Numbered from the stretch's first letter, positions 1 through 8,519 are shown. The stretch is 64,000 bases of DNA from CAYYNP01 sp964472545 (GCA_964472545.1 CAYYNP010000003.1:1-64000); one strand, 5' to 3'. The notes: generated by a model from the letters alone, not told the origin. Numbers and translations: made by a program.

Positions 1-40
1 CCCTCGTCCCTGCCGGATGCGGCCGAAGGCTGCTCTACGC

Positions 41-57
41 TCGACCCCAGCCACCCA
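41..57. repeat. Palindromic repeat family A, terminal fragment
   Basis: The segment reads TCGACCCCAGCCACCCA, identical to the right end of the full family A element at 16542-16659. It lies just past the stop of the first gene. Only the terminal end is recognisable; the matching left arm would lie outside the window or is too diverged to see. Confidence 0.4.
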
Positions 58-79
58 TCAACCTCGCTGTTACGGAACA

Positions 80-2305
80 CTAGCCGTCGGTCGATGCGTC
101 ATCGTCCTCCATGGGGTCTTCGTTGCCAGGCTCCCCGTCAATGGGTTCGCCGTCTCTGGGTTCGCCGTCAATGGGTTCGCCGTCAATGGGTTCGCCGTCA
201 TTGGGTTCCTCACCGCTCGGCTTGTCGATCTCCGGGCGTTCGGCGCGGAGCCAGCGTGCGCGGAGGAGATTGCCGTAGGCGGAGGGTGAGTTGGGGCGCG
301 ACTCGTAGAGGGCGACGGCCTTGGCGTATTCGTCGGTTGCTTCGTACGCGCGAGCCAGGTTATAGGTGGCGCCGTCGACCCAGGGCGTGAAGGCCGAGGC
401 GGCCAGCGTGCGTTGGGAGAACCAGTCGATGGCCGAGGCGTAGTTTTCCTTCTCGAACGCAATCAGGCCCAGCCAGTAACTAGCGTGCTGCTTGCCGCGG
501 TGCAGCGAGTCGACGACGATCCCCACGATCTGCTTGGTACGCCACTCGACCTCCTCTTCCGGCATATCGGGATCCTGTGTCTGAAGCATCAGCTTGTAGC
601 CGTACTCGGTGCGGCCTTCGTCGATCTCCATCTCGCGGTCGGAGGGGCGCGCGCGGAGGTAGTAGTGCGTCGCGTGCCGGCGCTGGACCAGATCGCCCTT
701 CAGATGGTGCATGCGTGCCTTGCGGAGCCATGGCCCTGGGGGGTTTTCACGCCAATCGAAAAACGGCAGCATCGCATCCAGCCGCAGGATGATCCACTCC
801 GGAGGGGAGGCCACGCGATGGTTGATGCGTATCAGCGACAAGGCCCAGAGTTGAACGTCGACGGTGGAGGGATCAACGATCTGATCGTTAGTAGCTCCAT
901 CGGCGATGTCCCCGGCATCCGAACTCATCGCCGCGGCGGCGGCCTCGGAGATGCGCTGGGCCTGCGCCGTGGGGTTCGTGGTGAGCACGACGTCTTTGCC
1001 GGGCGGCAACTGCGATTCGATCAGACGCATGCGACACGCCAAATACGCCGGCGAGGCCTCCAAGAGGTAGACCACGTCGCGAAAATCCGCCGCGCTGACC
1101 GGATACGGCCGCGCGGCGTCGAGATCCAGCCGCTCCAACGGCGCCTCGCCGTGGAGCACCTGGCGAAGCGTGGCCGGCTGCACGGCAAGTTGACCGCTGC
1201 GGTCGAGCCGGATGCCGTCGGGCGCGGGAATCGGCAACCCGAGCCGCGGGTCGAACAGATACAACTCTCCTTCGATCAGCACGGCCACCACGGCCCACGC
1301 CTGGCGGCGCCTGGCCGTCTGGCCGTCTTGCGGATCGCTCGCCGGGGCGTCGTCGGCAGTTGCTGGATCGGCAGGCTTCGGCGGCAGCACGATGTAGGCC
1401 GTGTCGAGACGCTGCTGACGGCAGAGGAGCATGAAGACCCAGGCCCTTTCTATCGCCGTGCCGCGGCCGAAGAAGAGCGTTTCCCAGGCCATCTGCGGCG
1501 GCCGCGCGTGTTCGCCTATCCACGCGACGTCGTCCTGACCCAAATCCTGAAGCCGCACTTCAAGGACGGTCCCGTCTTCTCGCTGAAGATGAACGTCCCC
1601 AAACGCCACGCCTTGGAAGATGGCTTCAACTTCACCAAGCTCCACGTGCTTCCAGATCCTGTAATCCGGTTCGGGGTCGAGTTGGATGTTGCGGACCGTC
1701 CAGTCGAAGAGCCGCTTGGCCCGGTCGACCGCGTGCAGCCGCTCGCCGCGGGCCCAGTTCGACAGATCGTGCATCCAAAACGCCTCGCGCAGGGCAAACC
1801 CGTCGTAGCTGGTGTACTTCAGACGGTCGAGATCGCGCAGCGCCACCGACCGGCGAACCGATTCCGGCAGCGCGGTGACCGTCGCGTCCAACTCCCAATC
1901 CGGCGGGGCCTGCTGCGACTCGACCCACTGGTTCAATCGCGTGACGATCTGCTTGAGCATCTCCGGCTCGGGACATGTTTCCATCAAACCGTCGGCCGTC
2001 TGCAGCGGCCGGCCCTGCGCCGGCCTCAGCCACGCCATATACCGAGCCAGAGTTGCTCGTGCCAATTCGGCCCCGGGGTTGCGCTGCTCCAGCTTGCCGA
2101 GGTTGTCCACCACGCCCGTGAACAGCTCCGACTGGTACTGTTCGCTCAATTCCACGCCGGTCGAACTGCCCTCGCCGGACGACGCCGGGCCGGACCCCGA
2201 AAACACGCCCGACCAATACAGAATCACCAGCAACAACGGTACGGCGCACCCGACGCCGGCCGCCACGTAGACGACCCTTCGTGGTTTGGTCTGGGAACGG
2301 CTCAA
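80..2305 (-). CDS. Membrane-anchored transglutaminase-like / TPR protein
   Basis: A 741-residue protein starting at a TTG whose last base pairs overlap the kdsA stop (TTGA), so it is probably translationally coupled. Residues 11-33 form one membrane segment after a basic N-terminus, which would place the bulk in the periplasm. Residues 193-360 have the look of a transglutaminase-like fold: a helix with DWTVRNI, a conserved-type Cys at 295 in FMLLCRQQ, and a strand ending LYLFDPRLG. The usual catalytic His is not obvious, so enzymatic activity is doubtful. Residues about 600-690 contain TPR-like helical pairs (YNLARAYEATDEYAKAVALY). The C-terminus is a run of GEPID-type pentapeptides. The substrate is unknown. 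Its position after kdsA suggests envelope biology, which is inference. Confidence 0.75.
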   Translation of the reverse strand: MSRSQTKPRRVVYVAAGVGCAVPLLLVILYWSGVFSGSGPASSGEGSSTGVELSEQYQSELFTGVVDNLGKLEQRNPGAELARATLARYMAWLRPAQGRPLQTADGLMETCPEPEMLKQIVTRLNQWVESQQAPPDWELDATVTALPESVRRSVALRDLDRLKYTSYDGFALREAFWMHDLSNWARGERLHAVDRAKRLFDWTVRNIQLDPEPDYRIWKHVELGEVEAIFQGVAFGDVHLQREDGTVLEVRLQDLGQDDVAWIGEHARPPQMAWETLFFGRGTAIERAWVFMLLCRQQRLDTAYIVLPPKPADPATADDAPASDPQDGQTARRRQAWAVVAVLIEGELYLFDPRLGLPIPAPDGIRLDRSGQLAVQPATLRQVLHGEAPLERLDLDAARPYPVSAADFRDVVYLLEASPAYLACRMRLIESQLPPGKDVVLTTNPTAQAQRISEAAAAAMSSDAGDIADGATNDQIVDPSTVDVQLWALSLIRINHRVASPPEWIILRLDAMLPFFDWRENPPGPWLRKARMHHLKGDLVQRRHATHYYLRARPSDREMEIDEGRTEYGYKLMLQTQDPDMPEEEVEWRTKQIVGIVVDSLHRGKQHASYWLGLIAFEKENYASAIDWFSQRTLAASAFTPWVDGATYNLARAYEATDEYAKAVALYESRPNSPSAYGNLLRARWLRAERPEIDKPSGEEPNDGEPIDGEPIDGEPRDGEPIDGEPGNEDPMEDDDASTDG
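132..206. repeat. Five tandem 15-bp units coding GEPID repeats
   Basis: Five adjacent 15-bp units (consensus TCGCCGTCAATGGGT on the plus strand) lie in the 3' end of the minus-strand gene. They encode an acidic GEP[IR]DG run near its C-terminus. Because each unit is a multiple of three, copy number could vary without breaking the frame. Confidence 0.85.
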
Positions 2306-3162
2306 GAGACTTCCTCCACGGCTCGGCGAACGGCCAGCAGCCGTTCGAGCAACCCGGCGAAATCGTCCAGCGGGACCATGTTTGGTCCGTCGCTCTTGGC
2401 TTCGTCCGGATTGGGGTGGGTTTCAAAAAACAATGCATCGGCCCCCACGGCCACGGCGGCCTTGGCCAGCGGCTCGACCATCGCCCGATTGCCGCCGGTC
2501 GCCGCTCCCAGCCCGCCGGGCTCTTGCACACTGTGGGTGGCGTCGAAGACGACCGGCACGCCGAGGGCTTGCATCTGCGGGACCGCCCGCATGTCGTTGA
2601 CCAGCCGCCCATAGCCGAAGAACGTCCCCCGCTCGCATAGCATCGCGTGGCGGCAGCCGGCGGCGGCCAGCTTGCCCAGCACGTTCTTCATGTCCCAGGG
2701 GGCGAGAAACTGGCCCTTCTTGACGTTCACCGCTCGGCCGGTCGACGCGGCCGCGGTGAGTAGATCGGTTTGCCGGGCGAGGAAGGCGGGTACTTGGAGC
2801 AGGTCGCAGATCTCGGCCGCCGCGGTGGCCTGATGCGGCTCGTGGACATCGGTGGTCACCGGCAGGCCGGTCTGCTCTTTCACGCGCCCGAGCACGGCCA
2901 GCCCTCGCTCGAGCCCCGGCCCACGAAACGAATCCACGCTGGTGCGGTTTGCCTTGTCGTACGACGCCTTGAACACCAGTTGCAGCGACAGCTCTGCGGA
3001 AATCTCGCGCAGCCGCCGGGCGATCGACAACGTCAACGCTTCTTCCTCGATCACGCACGGACCGGCGATCACCAGCAGCGGCTGGCCGCGTCCGCAGCGA
3101 TAGGGGCCGATCTCGACGGGATTCGCGGTCAGGAAGTCTTCGGTCACGGCATCTTCATTCAC
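2302..3162 (-). CDS. kdsA: 3-deoxy-8-phosphooctulonate synthase (KdsA)
   Basis: A 286-residue cytoplasmic TIM-barrel enzyme that condenses phosphoenolpyruvate with arabinose-5-phosphate to Kdo-8-phosphate, a step in lipopolysaccharide inner-core synthesis. Recognised motifs are IAGPCVIE (residues 33-39), FKASYDKANRTS, TDVHEP, PAFLARQTDLL, NVKKGQFLAPWDM and FDATHSVQEPGG. Cys36 in GPC is the residue that distinguishes metal-dependent KdsA from the Asn-bearing metal-independent E. coli type. The GTG start at 3162 overlaps the upstream kinase stop as GTGA, and its own stop overlaps the next gene. Length matches the family. It implies that this organism makes a Kdo-containing LPS. Confidence 0.95.
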   Translation of the reverse strand: MNEDAVTEDFLTANPVEIGPYRCGRGQPLLVIAGPCVIEEEALTLSIARRLREISAELSLQLVFKASYDKANRTSVDSFRGPGLERGLAVLGRVKEQTGLPVTTDVHEPHQATAAAEICDLLQVPAFLARQTDLLTAAASTGRAVNVKKGQFLAPWDMKNVLGKLAAAGCRHAMLCERGTFFGYGRLVNDMRAVPQMQALGVPVVFDATHSVQEPGGLGAATGGNRAMVEPLAKAAVAVGADALFFETHPNPDEAKSDGPNMVPLDDFAGLLERLLAVRRAVEEVS

Positions 3163-4292
3163 GGTGGTCCGTCCTCGGGGCTTTCCAATTCGGTCGCTTC
3201 GTCTGGTTCGCCGGGCACGCTCGGGCCCCGCAGCCGGGCCGCCGTATCGCTCGGCACGACCAGGCTGAGGTAGTCGGGCAGTACTTCGACCTCGACCGGC
3301 AACGTCCCGCCGGGATCGCCGTCCAACTGATAGGGCACTTCCGCGTCGGAGGTGAGCCGCAGCCGCCGCACGCGCCGCGTGTGGCAGTCGGCCATACGCT
3401 GATGCCGGCGGAGCAATACGCCGGCGGCGTAACGCAGTCCGTGCCACAGCGACCCTCGATCGAACGTGCAGAGGTCGAGCAGTCCGTCGGACCCGTCGGC
3501 CTTCGGAGCCAGCTTCAATCCCCCGCCGTAGCACGGCAGATTGAAGGCAAACAGCCATCGCACCGCCGACGGGGCCGACCATCCCCCGACGCCGCCTCCA
3601 TCAACGCATCCTGCGCCGCCACCCCCCACGCCGGGGTCCTCATCCCATTGCACGCGGATTTCCGGGTATTCGTATCTACGGATCGACTGGAGGATCGGTT
3701 TGATGTAGTTGCGGCTGCGGATGTGGCCCGTCCTGCGATCGTGGACCAGACGGACGACTTCGGCGTCGAAGCCGCAACTGATCATCAGCAGGACGATCCG
3801 GCCGTTCGCCCGGGCGGCGTCGAGCCGGAGGATCGTACCTTTGGCGATGGTCTGGCTGAGGGATTCCGGGGCCTTCTCAAGGCCCAGGTATCGGGCCAGC
3901 AGGTTCTCGTTGCCCGCCGGCAGCAGCGTCAACGGCAGCCCCGGGGCAGCCCGATTGGCCAATTCGGCTGCCGTTCCGTCCCCCCCAACGGCTACCAGCG
4001 CCCGCAACGCCCCCTCGGCAAAGTAGCTGTTGGCCCGATCGCCGACCTCATCCAGACTGGTGAGCACTTCGGCTTCGATGTCTTGCCGGGCCAGCAATTC
4101 CACTAGCCGGTCGACCCGATCTTGTGCAGATCGGGCCCCGGCCTTCGGGTTGACCGAGATCACAACCCGGTTGGCATGCGGCGGCAGGGTGGGCCGGTTG
4201 TCCAAGAATGCGTCCTTCAGTGGATCGATACTGCACAACAGCTCGATCGCCGTGTGGCGTTTCAACGCACCATTTGTAGCAGAATCATCCAT
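3159..4292 (-). CDS. Diacylglycerol kinase family lipid kinase
   Basis: A 377-residue protein of the DAGK catalytic family (YegS/DgkB type), expected to phosphorylate a lipid such as diacylglycerol at the membrane. Seen are VNPKAGARS (about residues 47-55), the nucleotide-binding GGDGT (103-107) followed by LLPAGNENLLARYL, and the C-terminal DGLLDLCTF block. The ATG at 4292 is used here; an in-frame TTG at 4337 would add 15 residues, and neither has a strong Shine-Dalgarno. An unusual Gly-rich stretch (about residues 221-237, VGGGGAGCVDGGGVGGW) interrupts the C-terminal lobe. It is the first gene of a three-gene operon, coupled to kdsA by a GTGA overlap. Confidence 0.88.
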   Translation of the reverse strand: MDDSATNGALKRHTAIELLCSIDPLKDAFLDNRPTLPPHANRVVISVNPKAGARSAQDRVDRLVELLARQDIEAEVLTSLDEVGDRANSYFAEGALRALVAVGGDGTAAELANRAAPGLPLTLLPAGNENLLARYLGLEKAPESLSQTIAKGTILRLDAARANGRIVLLMISCGFDAEVVRLVHDRRTGHIRSRNYIKPILQSIRRYEYPEIRVQWDEDPGVGGGGAGCVDGGGVGGWSAPSAVRWLFAFNLPCYGGGLKLAPKADGSDGLLDLCTFDRGSLWHGLRYAAGVLLRRHQRMADCHTRRVRRLRLTSDAEVPYQLDGDPGGTLPVEVEVLPDYLSLVVPSDTAARLRGPSVPGEPDEATELESPEDGPP

Positions 4293-4414
4293 CGCCGGCG
4301 ACTGGTGGCCCGGCGTTTTGAGCGCATGAGTCGACAACCGCGATGCATCGCAAGCTGTTTTTAGAGAACACGTTACGTCGTCATTGGCGCCCCAGCGGAG
4401 ATTTTCGACGCCAC

Positions 4415-4430
4415 TGGCACGTTACGTGCA
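4415..4430 (+). promoter_or_regulatory. Possible sigma-54 (-24/-12) promoter
   Basis: TGGCAC, five bases, GTGCA: the GG and GC doublets are exactly ten bases apart, as sigma-54 promoters require. It would start transcription near 4442, just ahead of a strongly structured region. A single match of this kind can occur by chance. Confidence 0.35.
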
Positions 4431-4441
4431 TAAGGGGGCAG

Positions 4442-4578
4442 GCGAGCGAACCGATCGGTTCGCCCTCAACCAAGCTGGCCCGTGGGGTCTCTGACGAATA
4501 CCGGCCGAGCGGTTACCTTGCCCTTACCGCTTGGCATGCCACCATGTTGTGTGGCGCGTCAGAGACCCCAGTTTTTTT
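4442..4578 (+). ncRNA. Structured, terminated small RNA candidate
   Basis: An 18-nt perfect palindrome (4446-4463) is followed by a long-range 14-bp perfect stem, 4483-4496 paired with 4557-4570. This stem encloses two smaller hairpins: GCCGAGCGGT with ACCGCTTGGC (4504-4535), and a GCCAC/GTGGC stem at about 4538-4555. A run of seven T follows at 4572-4578. The layout is a closed multibranch structure ending like an intrinsic terminator, between divergently oriented genes. No coding function is apparent. I do not recognise a known RNA family; a MITE-like relic is the main alternative. Confidence 0.4.
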
Positions 4579-4703
4579 GCGCCGGCCTCTCTGTGTGCCC
4601 CCCGTTGCTGCACGCTTCTGCTGCGGGAGTAAGCTAGATTTGATTCGAGCATGGTTGCGTATTTTACCCTGCCACAGAACAGCAACGCGAGACGGGCGAG
4701 TCG

Positions 4704-5267
4704 ATGGCTGAGGACACCAAGCGAGGTCGCAAAGACGCCGCCGCCCAGGACGGTGATGAGGCGGCGTCCGCGACGAAACCCTTGTGGCAGCGCCTGCTGC
4801 CGAGTAAGCGAGTTGCCCTCCTATTGGGGGTGTCGGTGATCAACTTCGCCATCGGGTTCTCGTGTGCAAAGATCCTATCCAGGAAAGGCACAACCGATAG
4901 TGGGGTGGAAGTGAGCCTGGGTGATTTCCAGTTCGAGGCCCACAAATCCGAGTTGTCCAAGGTGGTCAACGCCGAGTTCTCGCTACACTTGGCTCTGCTG
5001 GAACAGACCGACGATGAGGCACGCCGGCTACTGAAGAGCCACGAACAGCGGGTGCGGCAGAACGTCGAAGAACTGTTGCGGCAGGCCCACGGCGGGGACT
5101 TCGAGGACCCAACGTTGGGGGGGGTGAAGCGGCAGATTCAAGAGCGGGTCAACCAAACGATCGGGATGCGGGCGATTGCCGACGTGGTGATTACCGACCT
5201 GAAACTAGGGCTCAGCGATCCGGTCGAGGTGCCTGAAGTCACCCATACCGCAGGGCCCGTTCCGTAG
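4704..5267 (+). CDS. FliL-like single-pass membrane protein
   Basis: A 187-residue protein with a charged cytoplasmic N-terminus of about 30 residues, one membrane helix at about 36-56 (VALLLGVSVINFAIGF) and a periplasmic domain. That domain resembles FliL: a strand with VVNAEFSLHLALLE, an amphipathic RRLLKSHEQRVRQNVEELL helix, then VNQTI and a closing VVITDLKLG strand. FliL proteins sit at the flagellar basal body and affect stator function. No other flagellar gene is in the window, so a motility role is only a suggestion. The match is by pattern, without a long identical motif. A weak terminator-like hairpin follows. Confidence 0.6.
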   Translation: MAEDTKRGRKDAAAQDGDEAASATKPLWQRLLPSKRVALLLGVSVINFAIGFSCAKILSRKGTTDSGVEVSLGDFQFEAHKSELSKVVNAEFSLHLALLEQTDDEARRLLKSHEQRVRQNVEELLRQAHGGDFEDPTLGGVKRQIQERVNQTIGMRAIADVVITDLKLGLSDPVEVPEVTHTAGPVP

Positions 5268-5274
5268 ATGACGT

Positions 5275-5299
5275 GGCCCCCCTCCAAAAAGGGGCCGTT
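5275..5299 (+). terminator. Terminator-like hairpin after the FliL-like gene
   Basis: GGCCCC (5275-5280) pairs with GGGGCC (5291-5296) over a ten-base loop and is followed by GTTT. The T-tract is short, so termination may be inefficient and some transcription may run into the tRNA. Confidence 0.4.
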
Positions 5300-5377
5300 T
5301 CGGCGCCATCGAGCCATTGACCCGCAACGGAAGATTTCTTAACCTAAGGGGTTTCGATAACCGACCGAGGTGGACTC

Positions 5378-5451
5378 GCCAGCGTAGCTTCAATTGGCAG
5401 AGCACCGCATTCGTAATGCGGGGGTTGTGGGTTCGACTCCCACCGCTGGCT
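5378..5451 (+). tRNA. tRNA-Thr (anticodon CGT)
   Basis: A complete cloverleaf can be folded. The acceptor stem is GCCAGCG with CGCTGGC and discriminator T. The anticodon stem is CCGCA/TGCGG around loop TTCGTAA, so the anticodon is CGT at 5412-5414, reading ACG. The T-arm is GTGGG-TTCGACT-CCCAC. CCA is not encoded. Confidence 0.95.
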
Positions 5452-5493
5452 CTTACCACTCCCACCTCGGCGGCCCCTTAGGAGAATTCGCTG

Positions 5494-6816
5494 ATGGCTC
5501 AAGGTCTGCAATTTGATCTGAAACAAGCCGTTCTCTTGAACGCCTCTTTCGGCCCCCGCGAGATCGAGCAACTCGTCGGGGCCATCGCCGAGGATTTCTC
5601 TCAGTATCAAGTGCTGCGCGACGCCGTGGGCGAGTTGCAGGCAAAGGAGGAGCAGAGCCCGGCCAGCAACGTGCGGTTGGGGGTCTGTCTGTACCTGCTG
5701 GGCCGTTACTACAACGCCATCGAAGCGCTCGGCCTGGGCGACGGTGGGGCGCTGGCCCATTTCTACCTGGCCAAGTCGCACTACGCCCGCCAGGAATACG
5801 CCGAGGCCGCCAAGAGCTTCCAGGCCGCCGAAAAGGCCGGCTACGATGCCGACGCCTGTGCCCTGGGCCGGGCCGAATCCCTCCGCTGCGGCGGCGACGC
5901 CAACGCAGCCCTGGCGGCTCTCGACGGGCTGTCCGGCGCCGTCGAGCAAACTGCCGAGTACCTTTCGCAGCGGGCCGCCACGGTCGCCAAGCTGGGTGGC
6001 AATCCGGAAGAGGTCGTCGCTTTGTACGAGCGGGCGGTCGAGGCCGATCCGCAGCATCCCGGCGCGCTGTTCGGACTGGCGCTGGAGAACGATCGCAACG
6101 GCAACGACGAGGCCGCGCTACAGCAATACAAGGCCGCCGCCGACCAATTCCCCGCCCACGTCGGTTCGTTGGTCAACCTGGGATTGTTGTACGAAGATCG
6201 CGAGCAGTACGACCGCGCCGCCCAGTGCTACCGCCGCGTGTTGGACGTCTACCCCGACAACCGCCAGGCGGCCCTCTACCTAAAAGACACCGAGGCCTCG
6301 ACCGACCAGTTCTACGACGAAAACGCGCAGAAGAAGCGCGATCGTATGGCCCAGGTGCTGAGTATCCCGGTCACCGACTTCGAGCTTTCGGTCCGCAGCC
6401 GCAACTGCCTGCAGCGGATGGGTATCATGAGCCTGGGGGACCTCTGCAAGTGTACCGAGCAGGAACTCCTTTCCAGCAAGAACTTCGGCGAAACCAGCCT
6501 GATCGAAATCCGCGACATGCTCTCCTCGAAGGGCTTGCGGCTGGGTCAGTTCGTCGCCGAGCGGACCGTACCCGAAACGTTCGATACCGAGTCGCTCTCG
6601 CCGGACGAACAGGCCCTGATGAATCGCCCCGTCGCCGAGTTGAGCCTCTCGGTGCGTGCCCGCAAGTGCATGATCCGCTTGGGCATCAACACCATGGGCG
6701 AACTGCTCCGCCGCACCGGCGACGACCTGCTCGAGTGCAAGAACTTCGGCGTCACCAGCCTCAACGAGGTCCGCGAGAAGCTCAGCCTCCAAGGCCTGAA
6801 GCTCCGCGGCGAGTAG
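5494..6816 (+). CDS. TPR protein with two RNA polymerase alpha-CTD modules
   Basis: A 440-residue protein with a clear AGGAG site at 5480-5484. Residues about 55-270 are TPR-like helices (FYLAKSHYARQEYAEAAKSF; LVNLGLLYEDREQYDRAAQCY). Two copies of the RpoA C-terminal domain follow, at about residues 288-350 and 371-438. The first (SVRSRNCLQRMGI... GETSLIEIRDML) keeps the equivalents of E. coli alpha R265, N268 and C269, which contact UP-element DNA. The second (SVRARKCMIRLGI... GVTSLNEVREKL) keeps R and C but has K at the N position; both have T at the K298 position. No alpha N-terminal assembly domain is present, so it is not RpoA. A DNA- or transcription-factor-binding adaptor role is inferred. 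Confidence 0.85.
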   Translation: MAQGLQFDLKQAVLLNASFGPREIEQLVGAIAEDFSQYQVLRDAVGELQAKEEQSPASNVRLGVCLYLLGRYYNAIEALGLGDGGALAHFYLAKSHYARQEYAEAAKSFQAAEKAGYDADACALGRAESLRCGGDANAALAALDGLSGAVEQTAEYLSQRAATVAKLGGNPEEVVALYERAVEADPQHPGALFGLALENDRNGNDEAALQQYKAAADQFPAHVGSLVNLGLLYEDREQYDRAAQCYRRVLDVYPDNRQAALYLKDTEASTDQFYDENAQKKRDRMAQVLSIPVTDFELSVRSRNCLQRMGIMSLGDLCKCTEQELLSSKNFGETSLIEIRDMLSSKGLRLGQFVAERTVPETFDTESLSPDEQALMNRPVAELSLSVRARKCMIRLGINTMGELLRRTGDDLLECKNFGVTSLNEVREKLSLQGLKLRGE

Positions 6817-7089
6817 CCCACTTTCGCGAACGTGTCGCGCTGATCACTCTCGTTCCCAAACTCCGGTTTGGAAACGCGTCTCCACGAAGCTCCGCCTCGC
6901 CCGGCCGCATCGCAAGACAGAAGCCGAATTCGCCAGAATTTGGCCTTCTCCCCTTCGCTCGCCAAAGTCTGGCGACTTCGGCTACAGGCAATCCCGCACC
7001 AAAACCTTCCCCCCGCGCCGCCCGTGGGCTATCCTGAACTAGAGTCTGCGATCGCGAACCGTCCGTCGACGCAAAGGAGCCCCGGCACC

Positions 7090-8160
7090 ATGGCAAAACG
7101 GATCATCTCGGGTCGAAGTTCGTGGTTCTCCGCCGTCGCCCTGGCGATGGCCTGCGCTACGCCCTCTCCGGCAGCCGACCAGAAGGCCCAAGAATCCTGG
7201 GGCAAGATCGTCGAAACCGACCAACAGATCACCCTCGACACGCCCCAGTTGCACGCCGCAGTACGCAAGCAGGGATACGTCAGCGGCATCGCGGCCGGGT
7301 CGTTCTTGGACAAGCGGACCGGCTTCCGCGACGCCGGCTTCGGACTGGATATCGTCGACTGGATCATGGAACCCGGCAGCGATCGGGCCTATCGCGACCG
7401 GCTCGACGCGGAACTGGTCTACCGCTACGACAATCCCTATCACGGCAAGCGTCCCAAGCGCTCGATCGAAGGCCCGCAAATCTGCACCAAGGCCCGGCAG
7501 CTTACGCCGCGGGTGGTCCGCGGGCCGGATTTCGTGGCCGTGCACCAGAGCTTCCGCTATCGCACGGCCGCCCCGGGCAAGCAGACCGGCTCGACCTGGA
7601 CGCAGTGGACGGTCTTCCCCCGGGGCAAGCGGTATTTCATTTCGATGGATCGGATCGACGCGGTCAACGCCAGCGACGCAATGTTCCTGCGGATCGACAT
7701 GCCCGGCCACATCCGCCACGCCCGCGGCAGCACCTTTGGCGAAATCTACCTCAGCTATCTCGGCGGCCGGCAAGGAACGCGGATCCCTTCGAGCGAGTTC
7801 TTCAACGACTTCCCGCCCGACGCCCGCTTCAACTACCGCCGCACGGCCGGCAAAACGCCGCAGCGTTTCATCCGCGCCTATCGCCTCCGCGACCCCGAGA
7901 CGGGCGAGCCCGGCCCCTGGCTGGCCGGCATGACACTCGAACCCTCGGTAGTCCACGAGGCCTGGTGCCACCAGCGCGGCTACGTCTGCATGATCGAAGA
8001 GTTCGGCGGCCGCCCGATCAAGCCCGGCGAGTCGTTCAGCGCGGCGTTCGTCGTCGGATACTTCGACTCGATCGACGAAATGCACCGCGTATACGACACG
8101 TACGCCGGCGCGGTGGGATTGGCGGTGGATGAGCAGGGGTGGGAGTTGGTGAAGCGGTAG
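7090..8160 (+). CDS. Secreted protein of unknown function
   Basis: A 356-residue protein. The ATG at 7090 has AAGGAG at 7074-7079 and starts a typical signal peptide (basic MAKR, a hydrophobic stretch, SPAADQ). An open frame extends upstream, but those residues do not look like coding sequence. The mature part is rich in aromatic and charged residues (WTQWTVFPRGKRYF; IRHARGSTFGEIYLSY) and looks like a beta-rich globular domain. I do not recognise a family, and no catalytic motif stands out. It stands alone and converges with the small gene at 8193-8519. Confidence 0.75.
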   Translation: MAKRIISGRSSWFSAVALAMACATPSPAADQKAQESWGKIVETDQQITLDTPQLHAAVRKQGYVSGIAAGSFLDKRTGFRDAGFGLDIVDWIMEPGSDRAYRDRLDAELVYRYDNPYHGKRPKRSIEGPQICTKARQLTPRVVRGPDFVAVHQSFRYRTAAPGKQTGSTWTQWTVFPRGKRYFISMDRIDAVNASDAMFLRIDMPGHIRHARGSTFGEIYLSYLGGRQGTRIPSSEFFNDFPPDARFNYRRTAGKTPQRFIRAYRLRDPETGEPGPWLAGMTLEPSVVHEAWCHQRGYVCMIEEFGGRPIKPGESFSAAFVVGYFDSIDEMHRVYDTYAGAVGLAVDEQGWELVKR

Positions 8161-8163
8161 CGA

Positions 8164-8185
8164 AGCTCGGGTGGCTAGGGTCGAG
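8164..8185. repeat. Palindromic repeat family A, short degenerate copy
   Basis: GCTCGGGTGGCTAGGGTCGAGC carries the family A left-end core (GGGTGGCTGGGGTCGA) with one change, and its ends GCTCG/CGAGC are complementary. It lies between two convergent genes, where it could act as a termination hairpin. Confidence 0.5.
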
Positions 8186-8192
8186 CATCATC

Positions 8193-8519
8193 TCAGCCCC
8201 CCGTAGTGGCAGGAGGTTTCGGATCGTCGTCGTCATCCTCATCTTCCGCCGCGTCCTTCTCGCCCACGAACGCGTCCATGATTTCGCCCTTCATCGATGG
8301 CGGCGCATTGTGGGCGGCGATCATTCCCGCGGTGCCGGCGGCCACGTTTCCGAGCGAAACGCCGGGAAGCGACAGCGCGAAACCGATAAACGCACAGAGA
8401 CTCGCAATCACCACCGGCTGCACGGTCCCCACCATGATGAACCAGATCACCCCGGGCGCGGCGCCCACGACCGTGAAGACGATCGTCTTGACGACCTGCT
8501 TTCGCGTTATCTTGGCCAT
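8193..8519 (-). CDS. Small two-helix membrane protein, unknown
   Basis: A 108-residue protein with a GGAGG site ahead of the ATG at 8519. Two hydrophobic segments are visible: about residues 11-31 (TIVFTVVGAAPGVIWFIMV) and 34-66 (VVIASLCAFIGFALSLPGVS and following). The C-terminal tail is strongly acidic (EKDAAEDEDDDDD) and probably cytoplasmic or metal-binding. No family is recognised. It is convergent with the preceding secreted-protein gene. Confidence 0.7.
   Translation of the reverse strand: MAKITRKQVVKTIVFTVVGAAPGVIWFIMVGTVQPVVIASLCAFIGFALSLPGVSLGNVAAGTAGMIAAHNAPPSMKGEIMDAFVGEKDAAEDEDDDDDPKPPATTGG

Noticed and set aside
413..2614. Long open frame on the plus strand opposite the first minus-strand gene
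   Set aside because: It lies antisense to a gene with a membrane segment, transglutaminase-like and TPR features and to kdsA. High GC leaves long open frames in the opposite strand; the translation has no recognisable domain.
5494..6816. RNA polymerase alpha subunit (rpoA)
   Set aside because: The N-terminal assembly domain is replaced by TPR repeats and there are two C-terminal domains; no ribosomal protein genes are nearby.
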